Shown here in pieces: positions 27,568 to 35,652 of a stretch of DNA of 35,652 nucleotides. Numbering within the stretch: position 1 is the first letter of the stretch; the number at the start of each line of letters is the position of its first letter. The notes below the pieces were generated by a model. It saw only the letters and a program-made list of their open reading frames with translations. It was not told where the DNA came from and did not search any database. Position numbers and translations under genes: made by a program. Source of the DNA: Rhodobacter sp. (lineage in GTDB: Bacteria > Pseudomonadota > Alphaproteobacteria > Rhodobacterales > Rhodobacteraceae); contig JAPOUP010000204.1 in the NCBI GenBank assembly GCA_026708635.1, positions 1-35,652 on the forward strand, read 5' to 3'.

Positions 27568-28324
27568 CGCCATCGCCTCCCTGGACGGTGGAGCCGTCGG
27601 TCGCTGGATTTCCGTCCGAAGTTTCCGGAACCGTCCCGATTTCAGCTGACTGGCGCAGCGCGGCGGGCATTACGGCCTCTGACGGGAATGGTTTCTTCAC
27701 GGCATCCTTGATCGTCACCCAGCCGCCCCTCGAACCCGGGACGGCTCCCTTGACCATAATCAATCCACGTTCGGCGTCGGTCCTGACGACCTGGAGGTTC
27801 TGCGTAGTCACCCGGGCAGCGCCCATGTGGCCGGCCATCTTCTTGCCCCTGAACACGCGGCCTGGCTCCTGGCACTGGCCGGTGGAACCATGCGAGCGGT
27901 GACTGATCGATACGCCATGGCTGGCGCGCAGGCCGCCGAAGTTGTGGCGCTTCATCGCACCGGCGAATCCCTTGCCGATCGACGTGCCGGAGACGTCGAC
28001 ATACTGGCCCTCGAAATAGTGGTCCGCTGTAATTTCCATTCCCACGTCGATCATGTTTTCGGGGGCCACCCGGAACTCGGCGATCTTTCTCTTGGGGCTT
28101 ACCCTCGTGGCGGCGAAATGGCCCCGCATCGCCTTTGCCGTCCGCTTGGCGCTGGCGGCTCCCGCGCCAAGCTGGACAGCCGTGTAACCGTCCCTTTCGG
28201 CGGTTCGCTGTGCGACGACCTGACAGTTGTCCAGTTGAAGCACGGTTACGGGAACCTGCCTGCCGTCCTCCATGAACAGTCTGGTCATCCCGACCTTTCT
28301 CGCGATCACTCCAGAGCGCAGCAT
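27557..28324 (-). CDS. rplC: 50S ribosomal protein L3
   Basis: Large-subunit protein L3, 255 aa, reaches the peptidyl-transferase centre. [28 protein letters not shown]-type loop seen as [20 protein letters not shown] (glutamine methylation site region), and [16 protein letters not shown] are present. After the core there is an acidic, low-complexity tail of about 35 residues ([20 protein letters not shown] and on), whose coding end overlaps rplD by 11 bp. Confidence 0.97.
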   Translation of the reverse strand: MLRSGVIARKVGMTRLFMEDGRQVPVTVLQLDNCQVVAQRTAERDGYTAVQLGAGAASAKRTAKAMRGHFAATRVSPKRKIAEFRVAPENMIDVGMEITADHYFEGQYVDVSGTSIGKGFAGAMKRHNFGGLRASHGVSISHRSHGSTGQCQEPGRVFRGKKMAGHMGAARVTTQNLQVVRTDAERGLIMVKGAVPGSRGGWVTIKDAVKKPFPSEAVMPAALRQSAEIGTVPETSDGNPATDGSTVQGGDGDES

Positions 28325-28338
28325 TGTCCTGTCCTCCC

Positions 28339-28653
28339 TCAGACCGAGATCTGGACGTCAACGCCGGCGGCGAGGTCAAGCTTCATCAGCGCGTCGACGG
28401 TCTGAGGCGTCGGATCAACGATGTCGAGAAGGCGTTTGTGCGTACGTATCTCCCACTGGTCACGGCTTTTCTTGTCGATGTGCGGGCTACGGAGAACCGT
28501 GAATTTCTCGATCTTGTTGGGAAGTGGAATCGGGCCGCGTACCTGGGCGCCGGTCCGTCTGGCCGTGTTGACGATCTCCTTCGTCGACACATCAAGGACG
28601 CGGTAGTCGAACGCCTTCAGGCGGATGCGGATGTTCTGGCTCTGCATTGCCAT
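28339..28653 (-). CDS. rpsJ: 30S ribosomal protein S10
   Basis: Small-subunit protein S10, 104 aa, also NusE in antitermination with Nus[41 protein letters not shown] and the terminal [12 protein letters not shown] are complete. The first of two in-frame ATGs (28653) is used: GGAGGA stands 8 nt upstream. First gene of the S10 operon, 142 bp after tuf. Confidence 0.98.
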   Translation of the reverse strand: MAMQSQNIRIRLKAFDYRVLDVSTKEIVNTARRTGAQVRGPIPLPNKIEKFTVLRSPHIDKKSRDQWEIRTHKRLLDIVDPTPQTVDALMKLDLAAGVDVQISV

Positions 28654-28769
28654 GTCTTGTTCCTCCGCGATTATGACAGGGAGCGTGACGACCGCCCCCC
28701 GTCAAACCATTTCGTGCGCTGGATACCGCCGGGTACCCAACCGTTCCGGCCTGCCCGCGCCACGACGGC

Positions 28770-28782
28770 CCGGGCGGCCCGG
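28770..28782 (-). other. GC-rich hairpin after tuf
   Basis: Perfect 5-bp stem CCGGG/CCCGG with a 3-nt loop, 13 nt after the tuf stop, within a stretch of almost pure G and C. No U-tract, so read-through from tuf into rpsJ is possible. No clear separate rpsJ promoter was found in this 142-bp gap. Confidence 0.4.
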
Positions 28783-28795
28783 CCATCTACCCGGG

Positions 28796-29971
28796 TCACT
28801 CCACGATTTTCGCGACGACTCCCGCCCCTACGGTCCGGCCACCCTCACGGATCGCGAAGCGCAGCCCTTCCTCCATGGCGATTGGCGAGATCAGCTGGGC
28901 GCTGAACGAGACGCTGTCCCCCGGCATGACCATTTTTATTCCCTCAGGCAAGGTCACCGAACCCGTTACGTCCGTCGTCCGGAAGTAGAACTGCGGCCGG
29001 TAACCGTCAAAAAACGGCGTATGGCGGCCGCCCTCCTCCTTGGTCAGGACGTAGGCCTCCGCCTCGAACCGCGTGTGCGGGGTCACCGAGCCCGGACGGC
29101 ACAGAACCTGGCCGCGCTCGACCTCCTCCTTGCCAACGCCACGCATAAGCGCTCCGATGTTGTCACCCGCCTCGCCGCGATCCAGGATTTTCCTGAACAT
29201 CTCCACACCCGTGCACGTCGTCCTTCTCGTGTCCCGCAGACCCACGATCTCGATCTCGTCGCCCACATTCAGAACGCCCCGCTCGACGCGGCCCGTCACC
29301 ACGGTGCCCCGCCCGGAGATCGAGAACACATCCTCGATCGGCATAAGGAACGGCTGGTCAACGGCGCGCTCGGGAGTCGGTATGTAGCCGTCAACCGCCT
29401 CCATCAGCTCGCGCACACGCGACTCGCCCGTCGCCGCGTCCGTTCCGTCCATCGCCGCCAGTGCCGAGCCCGACACTATCGGTATGTCGTCTCCGGGGAA
29501 CTCGTAGGCCGAGAGCAGCTCGCGCACCTCCATCTCCACGAGTTCCAGAAGCTCCTCATCATCGACCTGATCGACCTTGTTAAGGAACACGACCAGCGCG
29601 GGAACACCGACCTGACGCGCCAGGAGAATGTGCTCCCGCGTCTGTGGCATGGGACCGTCAGCCGCGCTCACGACGAGAATCGCCCCGTCCATCTGGGCCG
29701 CGCCCGTAATCATGTTCTTTACGTAGTCGGCGTGGCCGGGACAGTCCACATGCGCATAATGCCTCGACTCGGTCTCATACTCGACATGCGCGGTCGAGAT
29801 CGTGATTCCGCGCGCCTTCTCCTCCGGCGCCGCATCGATCCGGTCATACGCCTGGAATTCGCCGAAATACTTTGTGATCGCGGCCGTCAGAGTCGTCTTG
29901 CCATGGTCCACGTGACCGATGGTACCGATGTTCACGTGCGGCTTCGTACGCTCAAATTTCTCCTTTGCCAT
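28796..29971 (-). CDS. tuf: Translation elongation factor Tu
   Basis: GTPase that delivers aminoacyl-tRNA to the ribosome, 391 aa. P-loop GHVDHGKT at residues 19-26, switch [24 protein letters not shown] and NKVDQVDD; here the usual NKCD cysteine is valine. Domains 2 and 3 follow ([13 protein letters not shown], and the terminal [17 protein letters not shown]). It is 33 bp after fusA. Many relatives have a second tuf copy elsewhere; this cannot be seen. Confidence 0.98.
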   Translation of the reverse strand: MAKEKFERTKPHVNIGTIGHVDHGKTTLTAAITKYFGEFQAYDRIDAAPEEKARGITISTAHVEYETESRHYAHVDCPGHADYVKNMITGAAQMDGAILVVSAADGPMPQTREHILLARQVGVPALVVFLNKVDQVDDEELLELVEMEVRELLSAYEFPGDDIPIVSGSALAAMDGTDAATGESRVRELMEAVDGYIPTPERAVDQPFLMPIEDVFSISGRGTVVTGRVERGVLNVGDEIEIVGLRDTRRTTCTGVEMFRKILDRGEAGDNIGALMRGVGKEEVERGQVLCRPGSVTPHTRFEAEAYVLTKEEGGRHTPFFDGYRPQFYFRTTDVTGSVTLPEGIKMVMPGDSVSFSAQLISPIAMEEGLRFAIREGGRTVGAGVVAKIVE

Positions 29972-30004
29972 ACTGGTCTCCTTGCTTCGGTCGAGGCGAT
30001 CCGC

Positions 30005-32122
30005 TCACGCGAATTTCGCCTGGATTTCATCGCTGATGTTCTGCGGCACCGGATCATAATGGTCGAACTGCATCGTGAAGTTCGCCCGTCCCGAAGACAT
30101 GGACCGCAGGTTATTGATGTAACCAAACATATTGGCGAGCGGCACGAACGCGTCTATCGCGACGGCGTTGCCACGCGGCTCCTGACCGGTCAGCTGGCCC
30201 CGACGGCCCGTAAGGTCGCCGATGACGCTGCCGGTGTATTCCTCCGGCGTGATCACCTCGACCTTCATCACCGGTTCGAGCAGTTTCGCCCCTCCCAGTC
30301 TCAGGCCTTCACGCATGCACATCCGCGCGGCGATCTCAAAAGCCAGAACCGAGGAATCGACGTCGTGGAACTTTCCGTCGACGAGCGCGACCCTGAAGTC
30401 GATGACCGGGAAACCCGCCAGAGGCCCTGAGTCCATCACGGACCGGATTCCCTTCTCGACGCCGGGAATGTATTCCTTTGGCACATTACCGCCGACAATC
30501 CGGGATTCGAAGGCGTAACCTTCCCCGGGTTCGGTCGGGGTGATTTCCAGCTTGACCTCGGCATACTGGCCCGAACCGCCGGTCTGCTTCCTGTGGGTGT
30601 AAGTGTGCTCGACGAAGCGGGAGATCGTCTCGCGGTAGGCCACCTGCGGCGCACCGATATTCGCCTCTACCCTGAACTCGCGCCGGAGACGGTCAACGAG
30701 CACCTCGAGGTGAAGCTCACCCATGCCCTTCATGATGGTCTGGCCGGATTCGGCATCGGTTTCCACGCGGAATGACGGATCCTCGGCGGCAAGGCGCGTC
30801 AGGCCCTGGGACATCTTCTCCTGGTCATTTTTGGTTTTCGGCTCGACCGCGATCTCGATTACCGGATCGGGAAACGTCATGGTCTCGAGAACCACTGGCT
30901 TCTGCATGTCGCAGAGCGTGTCACCCGTTGTGGTTTCCTTCAGACCGGCTAGGGCGATTATGTCGCCGGCGAACGCCTCGTCGATCTCCTCGCGGTTGTT
31001 GGAATGCATCATCATCATCCGGCCGATCCGCTCACGCTTGCCCTTGGTCGAATTGAGAATGGCGTCGCCCCTCCGCATTGAGCCCGAGTATATCCGGGTG
31101 AAGGTAAGGGATCCGACGAACGGATCGTTCATAATCTTGAACGCCAGCGCGGAGAACGGCTGACCGTCGTCGGCGGTGCGTTCGATACTGCGCGTTTCCG
31201 TCCTGTCACCCGGAGCGAAGCCCCTGTAGGCGGGAACGTCCACCGGATGCGGCAGATAGTCCACCACCGCGTTAAGCAGAGGCTGAACACCCTTGTTCTT
31301 GAAAGCCGATCCCGTGAGAACCGGAACGAAGGACAGCGACAGCGTTCCCTTTCGGATCAGCCTGCGCAGCGTGTCGACGTCGGGCTCCGCACCTTCCAGA
31401 TAGGCCTCCATGGCGGCGTCATCCTGTTCGACCGCGAGTTCGACGAGTCTGCCCCTGTGTTCCTCCGCGCTATCTTTCAGGTCGCCCCGAATGTCCTGGA
31501 CGGTCCAGGTCGCCCCCAGATCCTCGCCCGCCCAGATCCACTCCTTCATGGTGATCAGGTCGACGATGCCGGCGAATTTATCCTCGGCGCCGACGGGGAT
31601 CTGGATTGGCGCGGGAACTGCGCCGGTCCGGCTACGGATCATGTCGACGCAGTTGGCAAAATCCGCGCCTATCTTGTCCATCTTGTTAACGAAAACGATC
31701 CGCGGCACGGAGTAGCGATCGGCCTGCCGCCACACCGTTTCCGTCTGCGGTTCCACGCCGGCGTTCGCATCGAGAACACAGACGGCGCCGTCGAGCACGG
31801 CAAGCGACCTCTCGACCTCAATGGTGAAGTCGACGTGGCCCGGGGTGTCGATGATGTTCAGGCGGTGCCTCTCGGACTGGGCGCTGTCGCCATCCTCCGT
31901 GCGCTCCCAAAAAGTGGTCGTCGCGGCCGAGGTGATGGTGATGCCGCGCTCCTGCTCCTGCTCCATCCAATCCATGGTCGCGGCGCCGTCATGCACCTCG
32001 CCGATCTTGTGGGACTTTCCGGTGTAGTACAGGATACGCTCCGTGCAGGTTGTCTTGCCGGCGTCGATATGCGCCATGATCCCGAAATTTCGGTAGCGCT
32101 CGAGTGGGTATTCGCGTGGCAT
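30005..32122 (-). CDS. fusA: Translation elongation factor G
   Basis: Translocase GTPase EF-G, 705 aa, moves tRNAs and mRNA and helps ribosome recycling. P-loop AHIDAGKT at residues 17-24, switch [29 protein letters not shown] and [11 protein letters not shown] are intact. Domain IV (tRNA-mimic tip, around [20 protein letters not shown]) and domain V ([17 protein letters not shown]) follow. 30 bp after rpsG. Confidence 0.98.
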   Translation of the reverse strand: MPREYPLERYRNFGIMAHIDAGKTTCTERILYYTGKSHKIGEVHDGAATMDWMEQEQERGITITSAATTTFWERTEDGDSAQSERHRLNIIDTPGHVDFTIEVERSLAVLDGAVCVLDANAGVEPQTETVWRQADRYSVPRIVFVNKMDKIGADFANCVDMIRSRTGAVPAPIQIPVGAEDKFAGIVDLITMKEWIWAGEDLGATWTVQDIRGDLKDSAEEHRGRLVELAVEQDDAAMEAYLEGAEPDVDTLRRLIRKGTLSLSFVPVLTGSAFKNKGVQPLLNAVVDYLPHPVDVPAYRGFAPGDRTETRSIERTADDGQPFSALAFKIMNDPFVGSLTFTRIYSGSMRRGDAILNSTKGKRERIGRMMMMHSNNREEIDEAFAGDIIALAGLKETTTGDTLCDMQKPVVLETMTFPDPVIEIAVEPKTKNDQEKMSQGLTRLAAEDPSFRVETDAESGQTIMKGMGELHLEVLVDRLRREFRVEANIGAPQVAYRETISRFVEHTYTHRKQTGGSGQYAEVKLEITPTEPGEGYAFESRIVGGNVPKEYIPGVEKGIRSVMDSGPLAGFPVIDFRVALVDGKFHDVDSSVLAFEIAARMCMREGLRLGGAKLLEPVMKVEVITPEEYTGSVIGDLTGRRGQLTGQEPRGNAVAIDAFVPLANMFGYINNLRSMSSGRANFTMQFDHYDPVPQNISDEIQAKFA

Positions 32123-32152
32123 GGCTTCTACGGGACCTCGGAATTCGGGAGA

Positions 32153-32635
<483 letters not shown>

Positions 32636-33007
32636 TTATTTCGGCCGCTTGGCGCCATATTTTGAGCGGCGTTGCCTACGATCCTTGACGCCCTGGGTAT
32701 CGAGCACGCCGCGCAGGATGTGGTAACGGACGCCCGGCAGATCCTTGACACGTCCGCCCCGGATAAGCACCACGGAGTGCTCCTGCAGGTTGTGGCTTTC
32801 CCCCGGAATGTAGCTGATCACCTCAAATCCGTTGGTGAGCCGCACCTTCGCCACCTTCCGCATGGCGGAATTCGGCTTCTTGGGCGTCGTCGTGTAGACA
32901 CGCGTGCAGACGCCGCGTTTCTGCGGACAGCTCTCGAGGTGCAACGACTTCGAGCGTTTCGTTTTCGGCTGACGCGGTTTGCGGATCAGCTGCTGTATCG
33001 TCGGCAT
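32636..33007 (-). CDS. rpsL: 30S ribosomal protein S12
   Basis: Decoding-centre protein S12, 123 aa. The [10 protein letters not shown] loop has K43 and K44, and [14 protein letters not shown] has K88 and D89 (the site that RimO methylthiolates in some bacteria), so the streptomycin-related positions are wild type. The start at 33007 ([15 protein letters not shown]) is set by homology; a 23-residue longer frame is spacer. First gene of the str operon here; rpoB-rpoC, often just upstream in relatives, are absent. Confidence 0.98.
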   Translation of the reverse strand: MPTIQQLIRKPRQPKTKRSKSLHLESCPQKRGVCTRVYTTTPKKPNSAMRKVAKVRLTNGFEVISYIPGESHNLQEHSVVLIRGGRVKDLPGVRYHILRGVLDTQGVKDRRQRRSKYGAKRPK

Positions 33008-33275
33008 CTGGGTCTCGTTCCCCGTATTGCTACGCCCATAGTTTTTCGTCTTCCGGGCGGATTCACGCCCTCGCATCCATCAACGTGTCACGCGCGTCCA
33101 TGCGGTTCGCCGTTCGGACGCGTTCTCTATGTCCAGAAAACACGAAAGCCGCATGCGCCCCCTCATTCGCGGGAACGACGCGGTGGAATTTCAGAGGATC
33201 GGAGCGGGAGCCGCCCGGATCGTGGCCACTTCGTGTCTGGACCGGGCGAGAGTTTCGGCCCGCCGGTACCGCGAC

Positions 33276-33304
33276 TCCATAAGGTTTGCCCGAATCGTTG
33301 TCAA
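33276..33304 (-). promoter_or_regulatory. Candidate str operon promoter
   Basis: A perfect TTGACA (33299-33304) and TATGGA (33276-33281) are 17 bp apart on the minus strand. Strong -35 with a weak -10 mirrors the candidate rpsM promoter. It would give a leader of about 265 nt before rpsL. Confidence 0.45.
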
Positions 33305-34387
33305 CAGCCCCCGGCGGTAAGGGGATTCCCGTTACGCCCGACCGGGAAAGTGACCGCCGCCCTTCCGTATTCCTCCGGCACCATATCGTTGGGTTGCCGT
33401 CTTCGGGAAGATGCGGGCCACCGCCACGCCACGGTCGCCGCCGACGGAACCCTGCCCTGCGCACGGTGCGGCGATCAACGGGAATCTCCGACAGAAATCC
33501 GCCGGCCATTTCAAGCGTGACCGTGAATTTTTTCACAATCCTCAGATAGTTGACCGAACCTACGGGAACGTCGATCCCAACAGACGCGACCGGATGCGAC
33601 GGACCGCCCGCGCGGGAGTCCGAAACGCGCAGGTGAGAAGCCCTCCGCGACCGTTTTCGCTCCGGGAAGTCCGGGTATAGGGACGGGCGGCGCAGCTATC
33701 CTGCGCCGTCAACCATCGGATCCATATCCCGTCGCTGGCGGGAACCGGGACCAACCCGCCCTAACCGCCCATTCCGAAAGGACTTGGGACCTGCCCTGAA
33801 TGTGGCGGCGGAAAGTGATTCGTTCCCACCGGGACGTCTCTTCCGGGACGTCTCGGTGTCTTCGGTGCCGCGCCACCCGGTGACCGCGCTTAAACCGGAG
33901 AAGACACTCCGGCGACGCGATGTCCGGGCCTGGCGGCTCCGGGTGGCGGTCGCCACGAGCGTCCCTCCGCGCGGCGGGGGAAATTCCACGGCGCCACCCG
34001 GCCTCGCCGGGCTCGGGATGTGGGTCCCGGTCGCCGGGACGCCTCCGGCCGAACTCCCATTGGTCGAGGTCGGGACACGCGAAAGACCGACTCAGGCTTC
34101 CGTGCGCGGCGGAATGGCGGGACACGGCCATACGAGGATATCGAAACCAACGGGATTCTCCACAGCCCCCCCTTCCCCGGGCGCGCGATCCAGACCGGCG
34201 GTCCCGGCTGTCCACAGGCGCTTGAGGCCGCCTGAACCGGCCGGACCAAAGCCGCATGCCGCGCCGTCCGCGTCGGGGACCATTCACCCCCCGGGTCAAC
34301 TCGCGGCGTCGCCCGGATGTTTCGGATCCCGGGCCAGAATACTATTGCGCCCGAACGGGCGGAGCCCCGCCTGAGACAGTGTGTCAC
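33305..34387. other. Gene-free divergent region between rpsL and phaA, rich in inverted repeats
   Basis: About 1.1 kb with no convincing gene; long frames on both strands (33709-34299 minus, 33784-34374 plus) are low-complexity R/P/G-rich sequence. Visible structure: near-palindrome GTAA/TTAC around GGG/CCC (33317-33335), GTGAA/TTCAC around an A4 tract (33523-33536), a 12-bp direct repeat CCGGGACGTCTC (33829-33840 and 33843-33854), perfect hairpins CCCGGC/GCCGGG (33997-34011) and GTCCCGG/CCGGGAC (34024-34040), and palindrome CGCCCGAACGGGCG (34348-34361). Confidence 0.5.
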
Positions 34388-34416
34388 TTGATTTGCTGCG
34401 ATGCAGAATCTATCTT
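34388..34416 (+). promoter_or_regulatory. Candidate phaA promoter with a PhaR-type operator in its spacer
   Basis: TTGATT (34388-34393) and TATCTT (34411-34416) are 17 bp apart on the plus strand. The spacer contains CTGC-GAT-GCAG (34396-34406), which fits the CTGC-N3-GCAG form reported for PhaR sites in Rhodobacter and Paracoccus. It stands about 110 bp upstream of phaA. Repressor binding there would block polymerase; that is inferred. Confidence 0.55.
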
Positions 34417-34516
34417 TAGACGGCGGACAATGGAAGCTCTCGCCCGCCATCCCGCGACTTCACCGGTCCACAAGCGTGGCTTCTGGTTAACTTATTGATA
34501 TGGATAGAGGAATATC

Positions 34517-35652
34517 ATGACCAATGTCGTAATCGCATCGGCGGCGCGCACCGCGGTCGGAAGTTTCAACGGCTCGTTCGCCAACACCCCCGCGCACGAC
34601 CTCGGTTCGACGGCAATCAAGGCCGCGGTCCAGCGCGCCGGAGTTGAACCCAAAGACGTTTCGGAAGTCATACTTGGCCAGATCCTCACCGCCGGGCAGG
34701 GGCAGAATCCCGCGCGCCAGGCCTCGGTGAACGCGGGCATTCCAGTCGAGAGTCCCGCCTGGGGCATCAACCAACTCTGCGGATCGGGCCTGCGCGCGGT
34801 TGCGCTCGGCTGCCAGCATATACAGCTCGGTGACGCTGGAATCGTCGTTGCGGGCGGCCAGGAGAGCATGTCCACGGCACCGCATTGCGCCCATCTCAGG
34901 GCGGGCGTCAAAATGGGCGGCGCCGATTTCGCGGACACGATGATCAAGGACGCGCTGACCGACGCCTTCCATGGCTACCACATGGGCAGCACCGCGGAGA
35001 ACGTCGCCAGGCAATGGCAGCTCTCGCGGGAAGAGCAGGACGCTTTCGCGGTTGCCAGCCAGAACAAGGCGGAGGCCGCGCAGAAAGACGGAAAATTCGC
35101 CGACGAGATCACCCCGCATACGGTCAGGACCCGCAAGGGCGAGGTGGTGGTGGAATCAGATGAATACATTCGCCATGGCGCAACGGTCGAGAATATGCGC
35201 AAGCTCAGGCCCGCCTTTGACAGGGAGGGGACGGTGACGGCGGGCAATGCGTCGGGAATCAATGACGGCGCGGCCGCCGTGGTGCTGATGGGCGCGGGCG
35301 AGGCCGAGAAACGCGGCATCGAGCCCATGGCCCGCATCGTTAGCTACGCGACAGCGGGTGTCGATCCGTCGATAATGGGCACTGGCCCGATTCCAGCTTC
35401 CAGAAAGGCCCTGGAAAGAGCCGGCTGGAAAGTCGACGACCTTGATCTTGTCGAAGCCAACGAGGCTTTCGCCGCCCAGGCCTGCGCGGTGAACAAGGAC
35501 ATGGGCTGGAGCACCGATATCGTAAACGTAAACGGCGGGGCAATCGCCATAGGCCATCCGGTCGGCGCGTCCGGTGCCCGCGTCCTTACAACGCTTCTGT
35601 TCGAGATGCGCCGCCGCGGCGCCGGGAGAGGCCTGGCCACGCTCTGCATCGG
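34517..35652 (+). CDS. phaA: Acetyl-CoA acetyltransferase (beta-ketothiolase), 3' end cut by window edge
   Basis: Condenses two acetyl-CoA to acetoacetyl-CoA, the first step of polyhydroxybutyrate synthesis (or the reverse). 378 complete residues are visible of an expected 391 or so. The catalytic residues are in place: C88 in [11 protein letters not shown]347 in [10 protein letters not shown] and C377 in the last visible codons (TLCI). [20 protein letters not shown] begins at 34517 after AGAGGA. It is the only plus-strand gene in the window and diverges from the str operon. phaB (acetoacetyl-CoA reductase) would be expected beyond the right edge. Confidence 0.96.
   Translation, partial: MTNVVIASAARTAVGSFNGSFANTPAHDLGSTAIKAAVQRAGVEPKDVSEVILGQILTAGQGQNPARQASVNAGIPVESPAWGINQLCGSGLRAVALGCQHIQLGDAGIVVAGGQESMSTAPHCAHLRAGVKMGGADFADTMIKDALTDAFHGYHMGSTAENVARQWQLSREEQDAFAVASQNKAEAAQKDGKFADEITPHTVRTRKGEVVVESDEYIRHGATVENMRKLRPAFDREGTVTAGNASGINDGAAAVVLMGAGEAEKRGIEPMARIVSYATAGVDPSIMGTGPIPASRKALERAGWKVDDLDLVEANEAFAAQACAVNKDMGWSTDIVNVNGGAIAIGHPVGASGARVLTTLLFEMRRRGAGRGLATLCI

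Noticed and set aside
28625..30430. 601-aa plus-strand frame opposite tuf
   Set aside because: Antisense shadow of tuf and the fusA end, which are certain; such long shadows are usual in GC-rich coding DNA. The same applies to 31247-32395, 21566-22690 and 6378-7583.
33063..33536. 157-aa minus-strand frame starting KKFTVTLEMAGGFLSEIPV
   Set aside because: The first 20 residues look protein-like and GAGGA is close, but the start would be GTG only 2 nt away and the rest is R/P/G-rich; it overlaps the candidate str promoter.
33784..34374. 196-aa plus-strand frame before phaA
   Set aside because: Low-complexity P/R/G-rich, no motif, spans several inverted repeats.

Overview
The window reads as an alphaproteobacterial chromosome segment, most like Rhodobacterales. 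The basis is the protein sequences as I recognise them: SecY begins [16 protein letters not shown]22 begins [18 protein letters not shown], the L4 and S10 sequences are Rhodobacterales-like, and a bzt/aap-type amino-acid transporter and an ATP12-family ATPase chaperone lie nearby. The DNA is GC-rich. Everything from the left edge to about 33.0 kb is on the minus strand. Only the last gene (phaA) is on the plus strand.

Layout in plus coordinates. (1) 1-3673: periplasmic binding protein and two permeases of a glutamate/glutamine/aspartate/asparagine ABC importer (bztA-bztB-bztC; bztC runs off the left edge), with a strong promoter at 3799-3827. (2) 4221-7697: a tightly coupled group, rarA, crcB, an RluA-family pseudouridine synthase and an ATP12 chaperone. 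(3) 8016-10507: the alpha operon, rpsM-rpsK-rpoA-rplQ. (4) 11675-15973: a two-gene RND efflux pump (membrane fusion protein plus inner-membrane transporter) lying between adk and rpsM, with 1.2 kb and 0.75 kb of gene-free DNA on its sides. (5) 16719-28653: adk, secY and the spc and S10 operons. (6) 28796-33007: the str operon, rpsL-rpsG-fusA-tuf. (7) 33008-34516: a 1.5 kb gene-free divergent region. (8) 34517 to the right edge: phaA (acetyl-CoA acetyltransferase), lacking only its last few codons.

Most of the window therefore encodes translation: ribosomal proteins, both elongation GTPases, the RNA polymerase alpha subunit, the SecY translocon and adenylate kinase. Three points stand out. The RND pump splits the usual adk-rpsM junction, and a new-looking promoter and hairpin-rich leader sit in front of rpsM. 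Every ribosomal-operon spacer longer than about 70 bp carries at least one inverted repeat, usually a perfect one, while the shorter junctions are mostly near-zero or overlapping. A CTGC-N3-GCAG palindrome, the reported PhaR operator form, lies inside the spacer of a plausible phaA promoter. I saw no tRNA, rRNA, CRISPR array, transposase or intrinsic terminator with a clear U-tract. No wholly new multi-gene system is evident; the novelty is in the arrangement and the non-coding structure.
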